This document shows, piece after piece, positions 34,276 to 46,549 of a stretch of 64,000 bases of DNA. This stretch comes from Viridothelium virens. Lineage: Eukaryota > Ascomycota > Dothideomycetes > Trypetheliales > Trypetheliaceae. The notes under the pieces were generated by a model, which ran no database searches, was not told the origin of the DNA, and saw only the letters and a list, made by a program, of their open reading frames with translations. The position numbers and the translations under genes were made by a program. Location: the NCBI GenBank assembly GCA_010094025.1, contig ML991853.1, positions 53,028 through 117,027 of the forward strand, in the 5' to 3' direction. The stretch's first letter is position 1; each line of letters begins with the position of its first letter.

Positions 34276-36846
34276 TTATTGGATAACCCAAGTGCCAGTC
34301 ACGGAGTTTTGTTGTACAACGTTCTTGTCACTGACAACTTTTCGGCTTTCGTTCTGCGGTAGATAAATGGGTATCTCCCCTTGCAGCCATGGGGGCTTGA
34401 ATCTGTTCGCCGAGTCGGGCTCGAACGTTATTCTGATCTCCAAGTCGGTGCAGCTCATAGTCAGGTGGAATTTGGAGATCTCTGGCTTGAGCGAGATACC
34501 ATCGTCTTCGTACCACGTATTTGCGAAGATTTTCCCACTTGAAGATCCGCGTGGCGGAAACAGTCGTAGATACCTCAGGTTATCCTCTGGCAAATTGGCC
34601 TCGTTCTTCGAGTCTCCGGGTGCAACAGTCTGCTCGCTCTTCCCGCCAGGGATGGCCGTCCCAGCCTTGGCTAGGACGGGTATACTTTTTCGCCATTCAG
34701 ATTTTACCTCAACCCATTGCCCAGGTTCCAGGTAATCCCACGGCTCATTCAAGTTCCAGTATCCCTCGGTTTGTCCGGCTCTCTTTGGAAGGTACAATTT
34801 GGCTGTCGTCACACCTGACTCGTACACGCCACCAATTAGCAGAGCATCCCCAAGCCAATACTGTTCCTCGCCATCCAGAAGCTTTCTACTTTCCCACACC
34901 ATTTTGTCGCTTTCATAGCCCCATCCAACCCAGCGTTGCGGTGGAATTGCGAATAAATGACTTTCTAGGTGTAAGCTATACAGATATGGTATCATAGAGT
35001 ACCGCATTTTGATGGCATCTCGGACCTGCGGAAGTACTTCTGGATACATCCAAGGCTCGATAACATCACCCACGGTATTGTCAGCTGGGCTGGTCTTGTA
35101 GCAATTGATGGCAAAACGTGGACTATAAGTTCCAAGCTGGACCCAGCGAAGCAAGAGCTCGGGAGATGGTTGGGGGCCTTCGAAGCCTCCGATGTCGTGA
35201 CCATAGCACTGAAGCAAGCACATCCCCGCAGTAAGCGACAAGGCATTGGCACCCTTCATACCCTCCCAGCTGGTGATGTTATCTCCACTCCATGAGCTAC
35301 AAGCATATCTCATCGTTCCAATCGTAGCACTACGTGTCAGTACAAACGGTCTCTCATGTGGATTAACCTCAATACAAGCCTCATAGGACGATTTACCCAT
35401 CAGCTCAGTGTGCAGCGCTCGTCCCCACCAGCCGACTTGATTGCTCAACTCACAAGGGCTCTCTTCCCTTTGAACAGAGGGCTCATCAAGCCTAATTTGC
35501 CAATCATCGCTCGGGATTGTGTACTCATTGTTGTCATTCCAGATACAGTCTATTCCTTCTTTCTTCAACTGTCGGACACCTTCGTACCACCAGCGGAACC
35601 CAGCTGAAGATGTAAAATCAAGATGGCTACCCTCGCCGCTCTCTCCGCCGCCTGCACTCCAAAGTCGCATTTCAGCGCTTTTCTGACAAATAGGATCATG
35701 GAACAAAGCTCCTGCGTCTTTCAGCATCCGATATGCAGGGTGATTGGCAAGCACATAAGGCTTTACGTTCGCGATGATTCGAATACCACGTTCATGAAAA
35801 GCTTTGATCCAGCCTTCCGGATCGGGGAACCGGTGTCTATTCCAAGTAAAGACGTTGCGTGTCTTCGGCTCCGTCTCTGCGACTGTGTAGCCAGACGATA
35901 ACTGGAACCCCGAGCAAGGGATGTCATGGTTCTTCACCTTCTGCGCCCATTGCACAAGTGCATCCGCTGCGGGTGGATCATCTAGCATGGAGTATTTCAT
36001 GCCACCGCCGAGATATCCGAAGGCCCATCTAGGAACGAGCTGCGGGTATCCAACCAAGTCCGCAAAAGTCTTGACAACTTCTTTGATTGTTTTACCAACA
36101 ATGGTGTATTCCTCAAGACCGCCGTGGTCTTGGCGGTATACTTTGTAATAACCCCAGAGTCCATCCATCTCGGAACCAATCGCGTATCTACCGCGACAAT
36201 GCGAGGTAGAAAACGAAGCGACGCAGCCATGTGGCAGGGCATTGATGAGCAGGGGAATGTGCTTGTACAAAGGATCGGTTCGATAGACATCATAGCCAAA
36301 TGAGTCGGTGGCAGACAGCTCAAAACCACGATTTTGGAGATTCATTGGCGCAGACTTTTCACCCAGTCCAACATGCAACGTGTTTTTCTTGAACCGAGTG
36401 TAATGACTGACTCCTGGACCATCGATGACATACGATCGGAATGGCAGATCCTCGAACAAAGTACCATCCGAATTCTGGTACGAGATGGACACAACAGGTG
36501 CTTTGCTCCACTCCACTGAGACTTTGAGATCGCCAATATCAAATGCCTTTTGTGTTGCTTGATGGTTTTCTGATATTTCCACGCCGCCGAGATAAGGTTC
36601 TGGCACCGGGGTACTTCGATGAGGGGGCAACTGATGTTTCTCGGACGTGAATGTAGTTCGAAACAGGTTGGGACGAAGCACTTCAAAGGAGAATTTGAAG
36701 GGCGATGTTGGCGTGAATGTCAGACCAGCAGCGTCGTCGGATACAGCCCCGGCATGGTCGTTATGGAGAAACAGGCATGGATGAGCAACACGATCTGGAG
36801 TATTATCTAGAACAAACCCACATGGGACGTATTCATACTGGACCAT
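34276..36846 (-). CDS. Glycoside hydrolase family 31, probably intracellular
   Basis: A single exon of 856 residues from the ATG at 36846 (context AAAATGG); the open frame extends 7 codons upstream without ATG. Domains in order: N-terminal beta-sandwich (about 1-260), (beta/alpha)8 barrel (about 265-620) and C-terminal beta domains. The nucleophile region reads CIWNDNNEYT with Asp438 as the expected nucleophile (canonical WxDMNE). The acid/base is Asp522 in SWSGDN. Retaining alpha-glucosidase, alpha-xylosidase or related activity is expected; the NDNNE variant makes the exact substrate uncertain. There is no signal peptide, so the enzyme likely acts inside the cell, for example on imported oligosaccharides or storage glycans. 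Confidence 0.93.
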   Translation of the reverse strand: MVQYEYVPCGFVLDNTPDRVAHPCLFLHNDHAGAVSDDAAGLTFTPTSPFKFSFEVLRPNLFRTTFTSEKHQLPPHRSTPVPEPYLGGVEISENHQATQKAFDIGDLKVSVEWSKAPVVSISYQNSDGTLFEDLPFRSYVIDGPGVSHYTRFKKNTLHVGLGEKSAPMNLQNRGFELSATDSFGYDVYRTDPLYKHIPLLINALPHGCVASFSTSHCRGRYAIGSEMDGLWGYYKVYRQDHGGLEEYTIVGKTIKEVVKTFADLVGYPQLVPRWAFGYLGGGMKYSMLDDPPAADALVQWAQKVKNHDIPCSGFQLSSGYTVAETEPKTRNVFTWNRHRFPDPEGWIKAFHERGIRIIANVKPYVLANHPAYRMLKDAGALFHDPICQKSAEMRLWSAGGGESGEGSHLDFTSSAGFRWWYEGVRQLKKEGIDCIWNDNNEYTIPSDDWQIRLDEPSVQREESPCELSNQVGWWGRALHTELMGKSSYEACIEVNPHERPFVLTRSATIGTMRYACSSWSGDNITSWEGMKGANALSLTAGMCLLQCYGHDIGGFEGPQPSPELLLRWVQLGTYSPRFAINCYKTSPADNTVGDVIEPWMYPEVLPQVRDAIKMRYSMIPYLYSLHLESHLFAIPPQRWVGWGYESDKMVWESRKLLDGEEQYWLGDALLIGGVYESGVTTAKLYLPKRAGQTEGYWNLNEPWDYLEPGQWVEVKSEWRKSIPVLAKAGTAIPGGKSEQTVAPGDSKNEANLPEDNLRYLRLFPPRGSSSGKIFANTWYEDDGISLKPEISKFHLTMSCTDLEIRITFEPDSANRFKPPWLQGEIPIYLPQNESRKVVSDKNVVQQNSVTGTWVIQ

Positions 36847-37018
36847 TTTAATGAAGTGTTTGCCCAAGAAGAAACTCCTCAGGATGCCCTGAAGGAGTAT
36901 GGGCTTTTAGTTTTCCACAGAAAAAAAGAGAATAGCGAGGCAATGTTAGTTCAATGCGCAGAAAACGGAACTTGCAAGGCAATAGATCGTAACGGATTGC
37001 AATAAAGCCTAGACAGAC

Positions 37019-37264
37019 CTAGCTCACGATATCCAAGAAGACGATTTCCCCAGTGGTAATATTCAAGTAAGGGAAGGGGCGCGACATCGTCTTGCCTGTT
37101 CGCTTGTTGATGGAAATCACCCGGCATTGACGACGTACCCCATTAAATACTCCGAGGATCGTCATGCGAAGCTCAAGCCCCGCATCTAGACATGCTCTGA
37201 TTAGTGAGACGTATGTGCCAATGAAAGACCCACAAGGTTTTTCGTCAAACTCTGATGCTGCCAT
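37019..37264 (-). CDS. Small hypothetical protein (81 residues), doubtful
   Basis: An open frame starting at an ATG in fair context, 170 bp upstream of the GH31 start on the same strand. It has no signal peptide, membrane segment or known domain. The composition is protein-like, with a basic centre, but chance cannot be excluded. Confidence 0.25.
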   Translation of the reverse strand: MAASEFDEKPCGSFIGTYVSLIRACLDAGLELRMTILGVFNGVRRQCRVISINKRTGKTMSRPFPYLNITTGEIVFLDIVS

Positions 37265-37299
37265 GGGTTTTCGCCGGTGCGGGGCGGTTGACTTCACAG

Positions 37300-38873
37300 C
37301 TCTCGAGGATATGTAAGAGCGTCAAAGCAAGATGTCTTGAACAGCTTCAACCGGGATCGCCGACCATTTTCACCGAGTGAAACAAAAGCTAAGGTCATTA
37401 TTGCATGAAATACTTCGAATCAGATGCTGAGAAAGAAAAAATGCATAAGAAGATGGCGATGTGCCTTAACGCTCATGTTCCTCACGCTTGGTCACCGATC
37501 TATTAGCGGGACAGCCTCTTGACATATACCTCTTGACGTATATTATGGCTGATGAGAACTACCCCCTTGCGAGGCGACTGGTGACAGCTATAGGTGAATT
37601 ATAGCGGATTGGATAGCAGGATACCTTTGGTTCAGAGCCTTGATTGGCCCCGACAAAATCCAGAGATGATGAGCATGGGGCCATGGGAGAGAAATGACTC
37701 GATAACATATTTCGCCGCTCCAGTATGCAATGGCATAACGCCCTTCAGTCGTATCGTAAAAAGTGCTTTCGTCCATGTAGAGCGTCACGGTGATTGCAAC
37801 GAGCTATTGTCGTCTGAGATACAATGTGCAGCTCAATATTATTTCACTTCGAGGAATATACATGGACGAAGACCTGCATGCGCAAAAGAGGTGCCCACCC
37901 CTTTTGGTCAAACTGTTCCTCGCAAACTGTCGACTCGTGGGTCCCACTGCATAAAAATCTCCGTGTGGATAAATGGTGTAGTCTCCAAAGAGCTTCGAAT
38001 CCGGATAATGTAGAGCTTGGAAGTGCACATCTCGAGTGCTCAGATGAAATTGGTGTTCTTTCTCTTGTCTCGTACGGAGTACGATATAGGGGTAGGGGTA
38101 GGGTATCGCGGAAGATTCCGCGCAAGGCCGACAGTGGAATGGATCCTGACAGATTACGGTAAAGTGTACTCCGTAATACTCCGCACTCCGTATGGTGATC
38201 ACTGGTTATATCTCCACACTCACAACCTCAGAGAAACGATTCCGGAATCATCTATCAGCACCGAATGTAGTTTTTCGACCCTTCGTGAGAGGAAGAAACA
38301 GAGTGAAGGCAGCTTCTTAGTGAGAGTACGGCAGTCGTGTTCCGATCATCAGGAGCCAAGAGATTCCTAGCAAAAATTAGGCCGCTTCGAGTGTCAGACA
38401 TTTAGGGTTAACAAGGCGCTCCCAGGCTCGTTTCTACTGCATCCTGTCATCGAGTGTAGCTGAACGCTGGTTGCTCTCTCACCTACTCCAATCGAGACTA
38501 TATCAGCCCCTAGACCTAGCACGAGCATACACTGTGAACAGCTTGCTCAAAGAGTCTACCACGGAGAGGTGGCCACTGTCGGCTACACCGACATAGTTAA
38601 ATCCATTACCACATTGGGAAAAATGATAGAGGATTTGCAAGACCGCTCTCAACGCCACATATACCAAAGGTCTGGATTTCGAGCTGGAGTAGTCCCAGTC
38701 GCGTATTGTTTTTGAGCAGATGGGATGCTGTACTATAAAGGTATAAAGGGGGCGAATCCAGTATCTACTTTACAAGATTTCCTTATGTATCATTTTACTC
38801 TATTTGTCTCGGTGGATAACTGTTGATACACCACATTGCATCCCGAAGAGCTTATTCGTTTTAATTTGAAGAT
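37300..38873. other. Intergenic region with TACGGAGTA motifs
   Basis: No intact gene. CGTACGGAGTACG lies at 38071-38083 and TACTCCGTA at 38167-38175, followed by further near-copies. A G-rich run (about 38088-38106) resembles but is not a telomere repeat. Numerous overlapping short frames appear random. Confidence 0.45.
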
Positions 38874-39731
38874 ATGAAGCTTGTAATTGTCTGGTCTGTC
38901 CATCTCATCCTCATGGCCATTCGCTTGGATGCTGTTTCTACAGTGAACCCACAGCCACGGGATGACATTGGCAATCTTTCAGTGTAAGAGACCCTGACTT
39001 TGTCGAAGTTTCTCGTTCTGACCGCAGTAATATCTCGCAGCTATGCTCTTAAATTGGACTATCAGCCCGCCCTAAGTTCTAAAAAGCGTAACGCTAGGCA
39101 TGGCAACTCACGAGGACTCACCAAAAGGCATTTAGCTTACCCTATCAATGACTGTCCTGCACAAGCTCCTCATGCACACGAAGGAAACATTCATTTCAGG
39201 GGATCCAAATGCGAAACAAACACGTTTTCGGGGGCTTACAGTATCTCTTGTCATCCGGATCGACCTGACTCACCTCCATTCGGGCACCCCGTATGGTGGT
39301 ATGACGGCAGCTGTCGTCGTCATGAGATATGCATTGATAGACCCGTCGACGAATCCACATCATTCCAGACCGGGTGGTATTCAACAGCGTGGTGCATTTC
39401 CGGAAGTGCCTTTGTGAAACTCGCCCAAACAGGAATAGAGAATGAAGTTCAGCGGGCTAGGATAACCCCACAAGACCCGCAGAGTAACCATAGTAATCTC
39501 GAGGTTGTATTGACCAAACAGGATGATGACAATACCCTCTTCAAGGTTCCACATATCAATCTTACGGCCAGGGACACGGAGCACAACCCTGTAGGCCAGT
39601 CAGTCTCGTGTTTCAACTGCAATCATCTGCGTATCCAGAGCTACCCAGCAGGCACGACTAGTTTTGACTTGAGCGTGACATCGCCAAATACCCGCGACAG
39701 AGCAAAAATCCATGCACTCAAGTGGCCTTAA
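38874..39731 (+). CDS. Secreted cysteine-containing protein, unknown function
   Basis: Exons 38874-38983 and 39041-39731 with a 57-nt intron (GTAAGA donor, TTCTGAC branch, CTCGCAG acceptor; split Val codon) give 266 residues. The ATG at 38874 gives a signal peptide (about 1-22). A basic stretch ending in LTKR (near residue 66) is a plausible Kex2 site, so the mature form may begin with HLAYPIND. The mature part holds eight cysteines, enough for four disulfides, and a WWYDGSC segment. I recognise no family. Small secreted cysteine-rich proteins in fungi act as effectors, antimicrobials or wall proteins; none of these is shown here. An acceptor 13 bases upstream would break the frame. Confidence 0.6.
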
Positions 39732-40015
39732 AGTCTTACTTCAAAAGCCTTCTAAGTGTCAATATTTCTATTACGAATCTCCTTTACTACATGTCACAAC
39801 AAGAACACGGAAATTTCATGCATGCTCAGATCAAGATGGTGGAGTCATTGTCATATAAATATATACGTCGTTGATATATACAAATCCTCCAGATGACTCC
39901 TTTCTGTGCTATGATCCTCCCGAATATCTTCCTCAAGCTAATCCACCCCCAACAGACAGCAGTATCACTGGTTCAACGACCACCTGCAACATTTCAACCC
40001 CTATTCCAATTCTGT

Positions 40016-40525
40016 TTAGATCGTTGGGAACCCTCTGCTCAACTGGAAGCAGGCCAGTCCCGCAGGGCATGGTCCACTGACGAATGCTCCAGCCTGTCCG
40101 GGCCTGAGAGTATCCCCAGAGAGAGAAGGGTTCAAGCAGGCACTGTTGCTGTTCGCACCAGCACAGTCGAACTTGATGCAGCAGGCGCCGCTAGAGCAGC
40201 CCCCACCAGAGAAAGCTTCGCCGCCCGCAGCACCACAAGCGCCTGTAGAGAGGCAGGAACCTATAAGAAGGATTAACCAGGTCCACAGTGATGGGGGTTG
40301 ATGGAAAGATATGGATTTACCGTCGAGATTGGCGGGCCTCGCAGGGTTGTTGGATGCACCAAGAACAGATGGGGACAGCCTGCAGAGCTGAACCGCGGCA
40401 GCTGCATCCGCGCCCTGGACTTCCGAGCCAGCGCGGGCGGCTAGACTGCCGCTATATTCAGTCTCGCCAGCGGCGAGAGATGGGGCAGCGACGAGCGCAA
40501 GGATGGTGATGAACATCGACTTCAT
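40016..40525 (-). CDS. Small secreted cysteine-rich protein, unknown function
   Basis: Minus-strand gene starting at an ATG with a classic signal peptide (MKSMFITILALVAAPSLAAG). The frame is open for 169 codons, but a 78-nt in-frame intron (40243-40320, GTAAAT donor, CTACAG acceptor) is likely; it removes a hydrophobic stretch unlike the rest and leaves 143 residues. A 60-nt alternative (acceptor CTTATAG, 40261-40320) would also keep the frame and give 149 residues. The C-terminal half is Gly/Ala/Ser-rich with clustered cysteines (GGGCSSGACCIKFDC and PCPAGLAC). Function unknown; secretion is the only safe prediction. Confidence 0.5.
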   Translation of the reverse strand: MKSMFITILALVAAPSLAAGETEYSGSLAARAGSEVQGADAAAAVQLCRLSPSVLGASNNPARPANLDGKSISFHQPPSLWTWLILLIGSCLSTGACGAAGGEAFSGGGCSSGACCIKFDCAGANSNSACLNPSLSGDTLRPGQAGAFVSGPCPAGLACFQLSRGFPTI

Positions 40526-43500
40526 GATGTTTGAAGCTAAAGGCTAGAATATGTCTTGAGAGTGAATGAAGCTTGAGACAAGATAGCTTGGAGAAGATTG
40601 ATCTGAGCGATAGACGATTTGGAAGCGAATGTGGTCTGATGGTTGATACGATTCAACACGAGACTGGAAGGCCATATTTATACCAAAACTTACAGCCTCA
40701 TTATATCTACATACCCACAGTACCCGATTAGTGTATCTTCGGTCCCCGATACTCATATTACAATTTCATTCTCATCTGATGGTGAATTGTTGATGGCAAT
40801 GCGGAGACAGGGGTCGCATCTGAGGATTCGAGTTCAAATCCGCAGTTGGAAGGTTGTATCTGCATGTTTTTCCATCCTTTAGGATTTCTAGACAAGAAAT
40901 TGCGGGGATAGCGTTGAGACGGCGTGAGACGGCGGCGGGAGCTAAAGCAGTGACCTGACGGTTAGCTGCACTGGCTTCCGTTGTTATATTACTAGATGCC
41001 TGGACTTAAACTTACAATCTGGATCACCTTGCAGATACTCCAGATAGAAGCCCAATAGCGCAGTTCTAAGCTTGACTTCGCAGAAAGGCGGTTGCTCGTG
41101 GATAGACATCAATAGAGATACTTGCCCTGCAAAAACTCAGCCTTAGGTTCTGCACCTAAGCAGAGTGGTTGGCTCTTTAATCCATAGGTTGTAGAGACAC
41201 TGGAGGAAGACACAAACTTGCAGGTCTTACTTTACTTACAAGTTTGGGGGAATTGAAGATCGTTGTAGACTCTTCGATCTGGCTAAGCCGGAAGTGTCGA
41301 CATATAACGGGATCTTTCCAGAGCCGGTCATCTAGCCCCTCTCCATTTGTGGATTTTCTGATCCTGCATGGCAAGTCCTGGGGTTCCTGCAGGTCTCCTA
41401 CTCAACTCACGCTACGCCAGGGTTTACTTTAGTCTTACCTGGTAGCTGGCTTTTAACCTAAAATTTGCCCGATCTCGTAAGGTTTGCTCTCCTCCCCTCA
41501 ACCAGGTTTCGAACGTGATAGAAAGTCTGAGTGCATAATTATATATCGGATTATGTAACAGAGCTTCACCCCGCCTTCCATTATTGGAAACTGAATGTGT
41601 GAGGGCCTGTTCCTTGAGATGTATCTCAAGCAAGGCTTAATTCTTGACTGGGTTCTAGAATGTGAATTGGTCGATTTCCCACCAACTATGCACGCAAGAC
41701 GTCTTGCGCATACGTCTGACTGAGCGTTTACGCGTCATCATCGCTGTGCTTGTCTCGAGCTGGGCTTCACGGCATTGATGCTGAGCTAGTGGAGCAACTC
41801 GATTCACAGGCAGCTGACCAGCTCCTGAGCTGCAACTAGCTTCGAAGAGTAGCAACCTCCGTGCTTGGCATCGGACATCGACTTTGCGGCGACAGTAGGC
41901 AATAGGTAAGATGGAGAAGTGCAGAGCCGCTTGGAATGTAGAGAAGTCATGCGGTACGACGGTATCAGGGCGGCCGATTCGTCCTATCAAACGGATATGG
42001 CACGAGAAGCCTTCCACGGATTAGGGCCATTGCGAGAGTTGTAGAATGGAGCAACAGCCCCCTAGCTCAATACTCTGGTTCACTCCTCAGCAAGACATGC
42101 TGCGTTGTGATTTTTCCGATTGCCCCTGTCTATCGTTCATCGCTATTCTGATCTTCTATCCAGTCAACCGAGGTCCGATGCAGCAAATGCAGAGTACACG
42201 ACGACAAAGGCATAAAAGCAAGGCTTTAACCTTCAAATCCGACGGACTTTTGAAATGCCGGCTGCTCAATTGAGTGCAGTAGCGAATTTGTATGGATCCC
42301 CTGCTTCGGTGAGGCGAGTCCTCCGCAATATCCCTCCAAGAAAGGTCTGGCCGCTTCTGTTGCTTCGATTCCCTGAGCTATCCATCTTCCTCCACGGTAA
42401 ATTAGACACGTAGTGAGTGACTTGTGATGTCGACGCGGCTTGGATAAAATGAACCCAACAATTGTGCATGGGCATTTGACAGGAAACATGAGAATTGCCG
42501 GTGAAGATGGACGAAGGACACGACTTGGCAAACCGATATTGAGATTAATGGTGAGCTCGACAGTGAGTCATGACTTTGACCCATCCATGCTTGAGTGAGG
42601 AAACACGGAATGGCCAGGAGTCGGTCATGGTGAACCCAGAGGTCGAAGGGGTCTCTTTCCCAGAAGAGTCATTATTCTCCTCACTTCCACTATGAGAAAT
42701 CTCGGTTTATCTCCTTCGACCGGGTTTCCATGGCTGAACGAGGCTTGCAGGACTGCTCGCTCCAGAACGGAACAAGATCATGCGGGTGGAGATGTACAAG
42801 GCGATCGTGCATGGTACAGGGAAACCATCCGAATGCTTTCATGTAACGTCGTCACGGTACGAGAGGACCGTCCTCACCAGTGTCGTGGCTCGACGATCCT
42901 GTGCGGATCTGTGTCAAGTGAAATGAGAGGGGGATCGGATGATTGAGATTGTAAAGTCTCGGAGACAGCTCCTTTAGCAACGTCTTGATCGCGTGCCGAA
43001 GAGCCAGCTGCCCTAGATTGGTCGAAACGAAGCAACCAACGCTGCGTACCAACAGGTCAGTCCACAGCAAAGTCTGGTGGATGCTCCTGCAAGCAAATCT
43101 GTAGAGGGATCCTCGTCTTCGTCTTCGCTGTCGGGGATTCCGGTGATGTTTTGTCGTTTTGACCTTGCCTTCGGTGGTGACGTTGGACTTGCCCTTGGGT
43201 TTTATGTCTGTGTCAATTTCTTGCTAAACTCGCGGACCACATCTCTTAAGTCGGTGAAGTCAAAGACCGGCGTGATGCTAATGTTATCAAGCAGGCGAGC
43301 TGGTTCGTTATCCTGAGTTTCGCCATCTCGTGGAATTGGCGCCGAAGACGACTTCATTAGTCTCCCAATTCAGACCAAAGGCTTTCCACTCGACTAGTAA
43401 CATCCCATGGAGAAGCATTGAAGGATCTGAGCTCCGAAACGAGATACCTAACGGGACCATCGATATCCTGGGAGTGATGATTCGCAGGCGCCAGCCATCC

Positions 43501-46500
43501 CCACGAGGCGATCGGGATGCTGAATCTGGTCCGTTCAACAAATCCAAGATTGGAGGCAAAGAGAATTCACTTTGAGCAAACCATTGAAGAGTTGCGTAAT
43601 ATCTTTGCGGAGTCCTTGCGGAATATCCAAGAGAAATAGTACACCAAGATACTATATGGCTGAGTCAATGGGTTATTGCAAGTCATCGGGTATGGACGAC
43701 CAGCTGGCTTCCAGCGACTGTCGCTTCGAAGACCATAGGTATGCCCTGATGAAGATGGGGTTCCTTGCAGCCAGGATTATGAGGAATGTACTAGTGGTAT
43801 TGGGTGCATTCGCTACCTGGTAGCACAGCAATCAGGACTTCGCCAGAGCTGTAAGAGTCGAGAGCTACAGTCTCTGTACGTTGAATACTGACTGTCGTTC
43901 TGCAGGTGGCGTCTGCACGTGACATCGCTGATGTCCTCGCGTTATAAGGAGACGTAGTTTTCGGTGGTGGGTTGAGCAAAAGGATGAAGAATCGAGGCTA
44001 CAAACAGCGGAAGCAATGTCCGCGCTTGGTAACATACTCACGAAGTTGAACCGGATGCATAGGTGCATGGGTGACAAAATATTTTTGGTGAAGACCAAGA
44101 GGATATAAATCTTCTTTCGCTTGCATCATCTCACGATCGCAACGGCTTGACTGAGGAAGTGCACACCATCTCCCTACTTATTCTACTTTCCGAGGTGAGC
44201 AACACAGATAAATCGTGGGGAATCTAGGGTGACGGCTAATCTCAACACGAATCGAGCAAGCATTGTCCGCTCATGCATCCAGGAAGATAAATGCCAAGGA
44301 ACTTTGCAGAGCCGCTGCTGCAGCGTCCCTGAATAATGACCAACGAAGATGACAACAGAGTCCAAAGTTCATGGATCAGGTGCCCCAAGAACGTTGAAGA
44401 CGACGGTCTCTTAAAGAGAGGTGGCCAACGAGCTGCTCAAAGCAGCAACCGTACCTTTAACGAACCCGTTGAGCGTGCAAAGGTTAAGGGATGTACTTGC
44501 CGTCTGCACAGCACCCAGCCCTACGGGAGATATATTTCTTACAAGTGATGCTGAGACTCGTGGCCGCCCAGTTTAGAATGCGAAATATCTCGTTGTAGTA
44601 GCAGCCGTGTTCAAAGTCTTGACGGTTCTCATAGTTGATATGACTTCGACCGCTGACAGGCACGATGAAGAGAATAGCCTAAATGCAATTGATTTGCTAA
44701 GCATCAACATCTGAACTTCTAGATAGTGACTTTCCATCATGGACACGATCTTTTTCCCAGAAAGATTCTTTGTCTTCTAGTACGTTAGAGACGATGGGGT
44801 CGATTCTTTACGACTCGAATAGATCGAATGGGGTGGCTCAGCCTGACGACGTGGTGTATGGGCAACATGATCGACGTGACCTTAGAGATTGGGTTTCTGG
44901 TGAAGGTACCGGATTGGAGCGAAAGGTAAGAAATGCGGAGATGGACACGATAGAATTGAAAGTCCGGGGGCAAATCCGGGTTGTCAAGCACAGGGCAAGT
45001 GGTAGTTACTGCCTTAGCCAAATTCGGTAACCCGGCAGAGGATCTGTCCCCAGCCTGTAATTACTAAGCTGATTGGGCATCTGTTTCAGGAGATCCTTGC
45101 CTCCTTTTCTCCACTCTAAGAATCTAGGTGTTTTCCTACTATGTATCTATCTTCACCTCGCTGGCGGATAATCGATTATCCAGAAAATATCTAACGTGTT
45201 CTCAATAAGACAGCTGGCTGCGGACTTCAATATCCAGGGCCGCTGCTTCGACGCAGAACTCGGCTTGACCCAGAGCTTGGAAAGTTCGCATAGCCAATTT
45301 TCGGAACTGTAGTCCGAGGATCGAATATTCAGACGTTTTCTGACTCGATCCTGTCAGAAGGTACTGTAACTACTGTCGAAAGTCAATGTGTCGGCGTATA
45401 CGGAGTACAATCTACTGAAAGCTGGCCGGAACAAGAATGACAGACTCAGTACCTTGTCTCTGGCTCGTTGGGCAATATGTCAAGTTAACGATACAGGCTT
45501 CGTTGAATCCGTTGCAATCCGATGCGCCATGCTCCTCCAATCATGAACGTGAACATCACTCAAAGGGCGAAGATCGCGAGCGTACGTCGCTTGGCATCTG
45601 CAATCGAAGGTATATACTACTGCCAAGCGAAGAAGAGGCAGGAGCTGAGGAGCTAAGGAGCTGAGGAGCTGAGGAGTTGCGGCCCGAGCGCGTCCTGCAC
45701 TAAACTACCGAGGTACCTAAGGTAACCATATTTCTATGAGTGCCTTCACAGTCGTGGCAGTTCGCGACTTGATTTTTCGCGTTAAACGTCACTACTCGTG
45801 ATGTATCTAGGTAATTGAGAGGCATCGAGACGTTCGGCCCTCTCCATTGTTGCTACAATATCCCTGGGATGGATAGAGTCCTTAAGTATCACCTGCTTCT
45901 GCAATCATTTATCCGGGCGACAAACAATGCACGTTACTTATTTATCCATCACATCTTCCAATAAAACCCTTGGTATTCTCTGTTCATGCAGCGCCGAGAT
46001 CCTTACATGATCCATACCTATGTTTCAGAGGCCCTGTTCTCATCCAAAATTGTATACGGAATACCGTTGCTATCTCCAACCCCGCACCTAGGATGCATAT
46101 CCGATCCCCGTCTGCATACCATTTCTACGGCAGTTCTGAATCATTCTCCAGGCAACTTATCTCATTCGCTGATACATCTCTTACAAAGACTAGTCCTAGA
46201 AATTTCTTTCCTATCATTGGTGCGCAGATAGCTTCGGAATGGCTTGAGATCATGTATAAGAGAATATCGTATGCATTGAGTGCGGCTGAGTATGCAACTA
46301 TGTTTGAAATGTCCCTCTAGGACTGCACGACTTTCGGAAAGAAGCAATTTGACGCTGCGGAATGGACTGTGATTGGTGATACCGAGTAACGGTCTTTCCT
46401 CTCCGCACATGAACTTTTAAGGAGGACTCCTCGTTCAAACCTGAAACTATTGTCCTTTACTGGCGTTCATTAATATCTTTCTATCGACTATGGACGTCTC

Positions 46501-46549
46501 CTAGTCACCCCTCTTTGTTCAAAATTGAAATAACCGAACTCGTTGCGAT
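40526..46549. other. Six-kilobase region without an intact gene
   Basis: Only short frames occur. A minus-strand stretch at about 43080-43700 reads like protein in pieces (an acidic SEDEDED patch and a PARLLDNISITPVFDFTDL segment) separated by stops and frame changes, so it may be a decayed gene. TATACGGAGTAC lies at 45397-45408 and AGGTACCTAAGGTA at 45711-45724. The base composition is not strongly AT-rich. Confidence 0.45.
45641..45680 (+). repeat. 8-bp tandem repeat, about five copies
   Basis: Units GGAGCTGA, GGAGCTAA, GGAGCTGA, GGAGCTGA, GGAGTTGC in a row. A simple minisatellite-like tract in non-coding DNA. Confidence 0.85.

Noticed and set aside
38088-38106. GGGGTAGGGGTAGGG run as a telomere repeat
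   Set aside because: It is too short and not TTAGGG; flanking genes continue on both sides.
40818-40850. tRNA-like GAGTTCAAATCC segment
   Set aside because: The T-arm stem does not pair and no cloverleaf can be formed.
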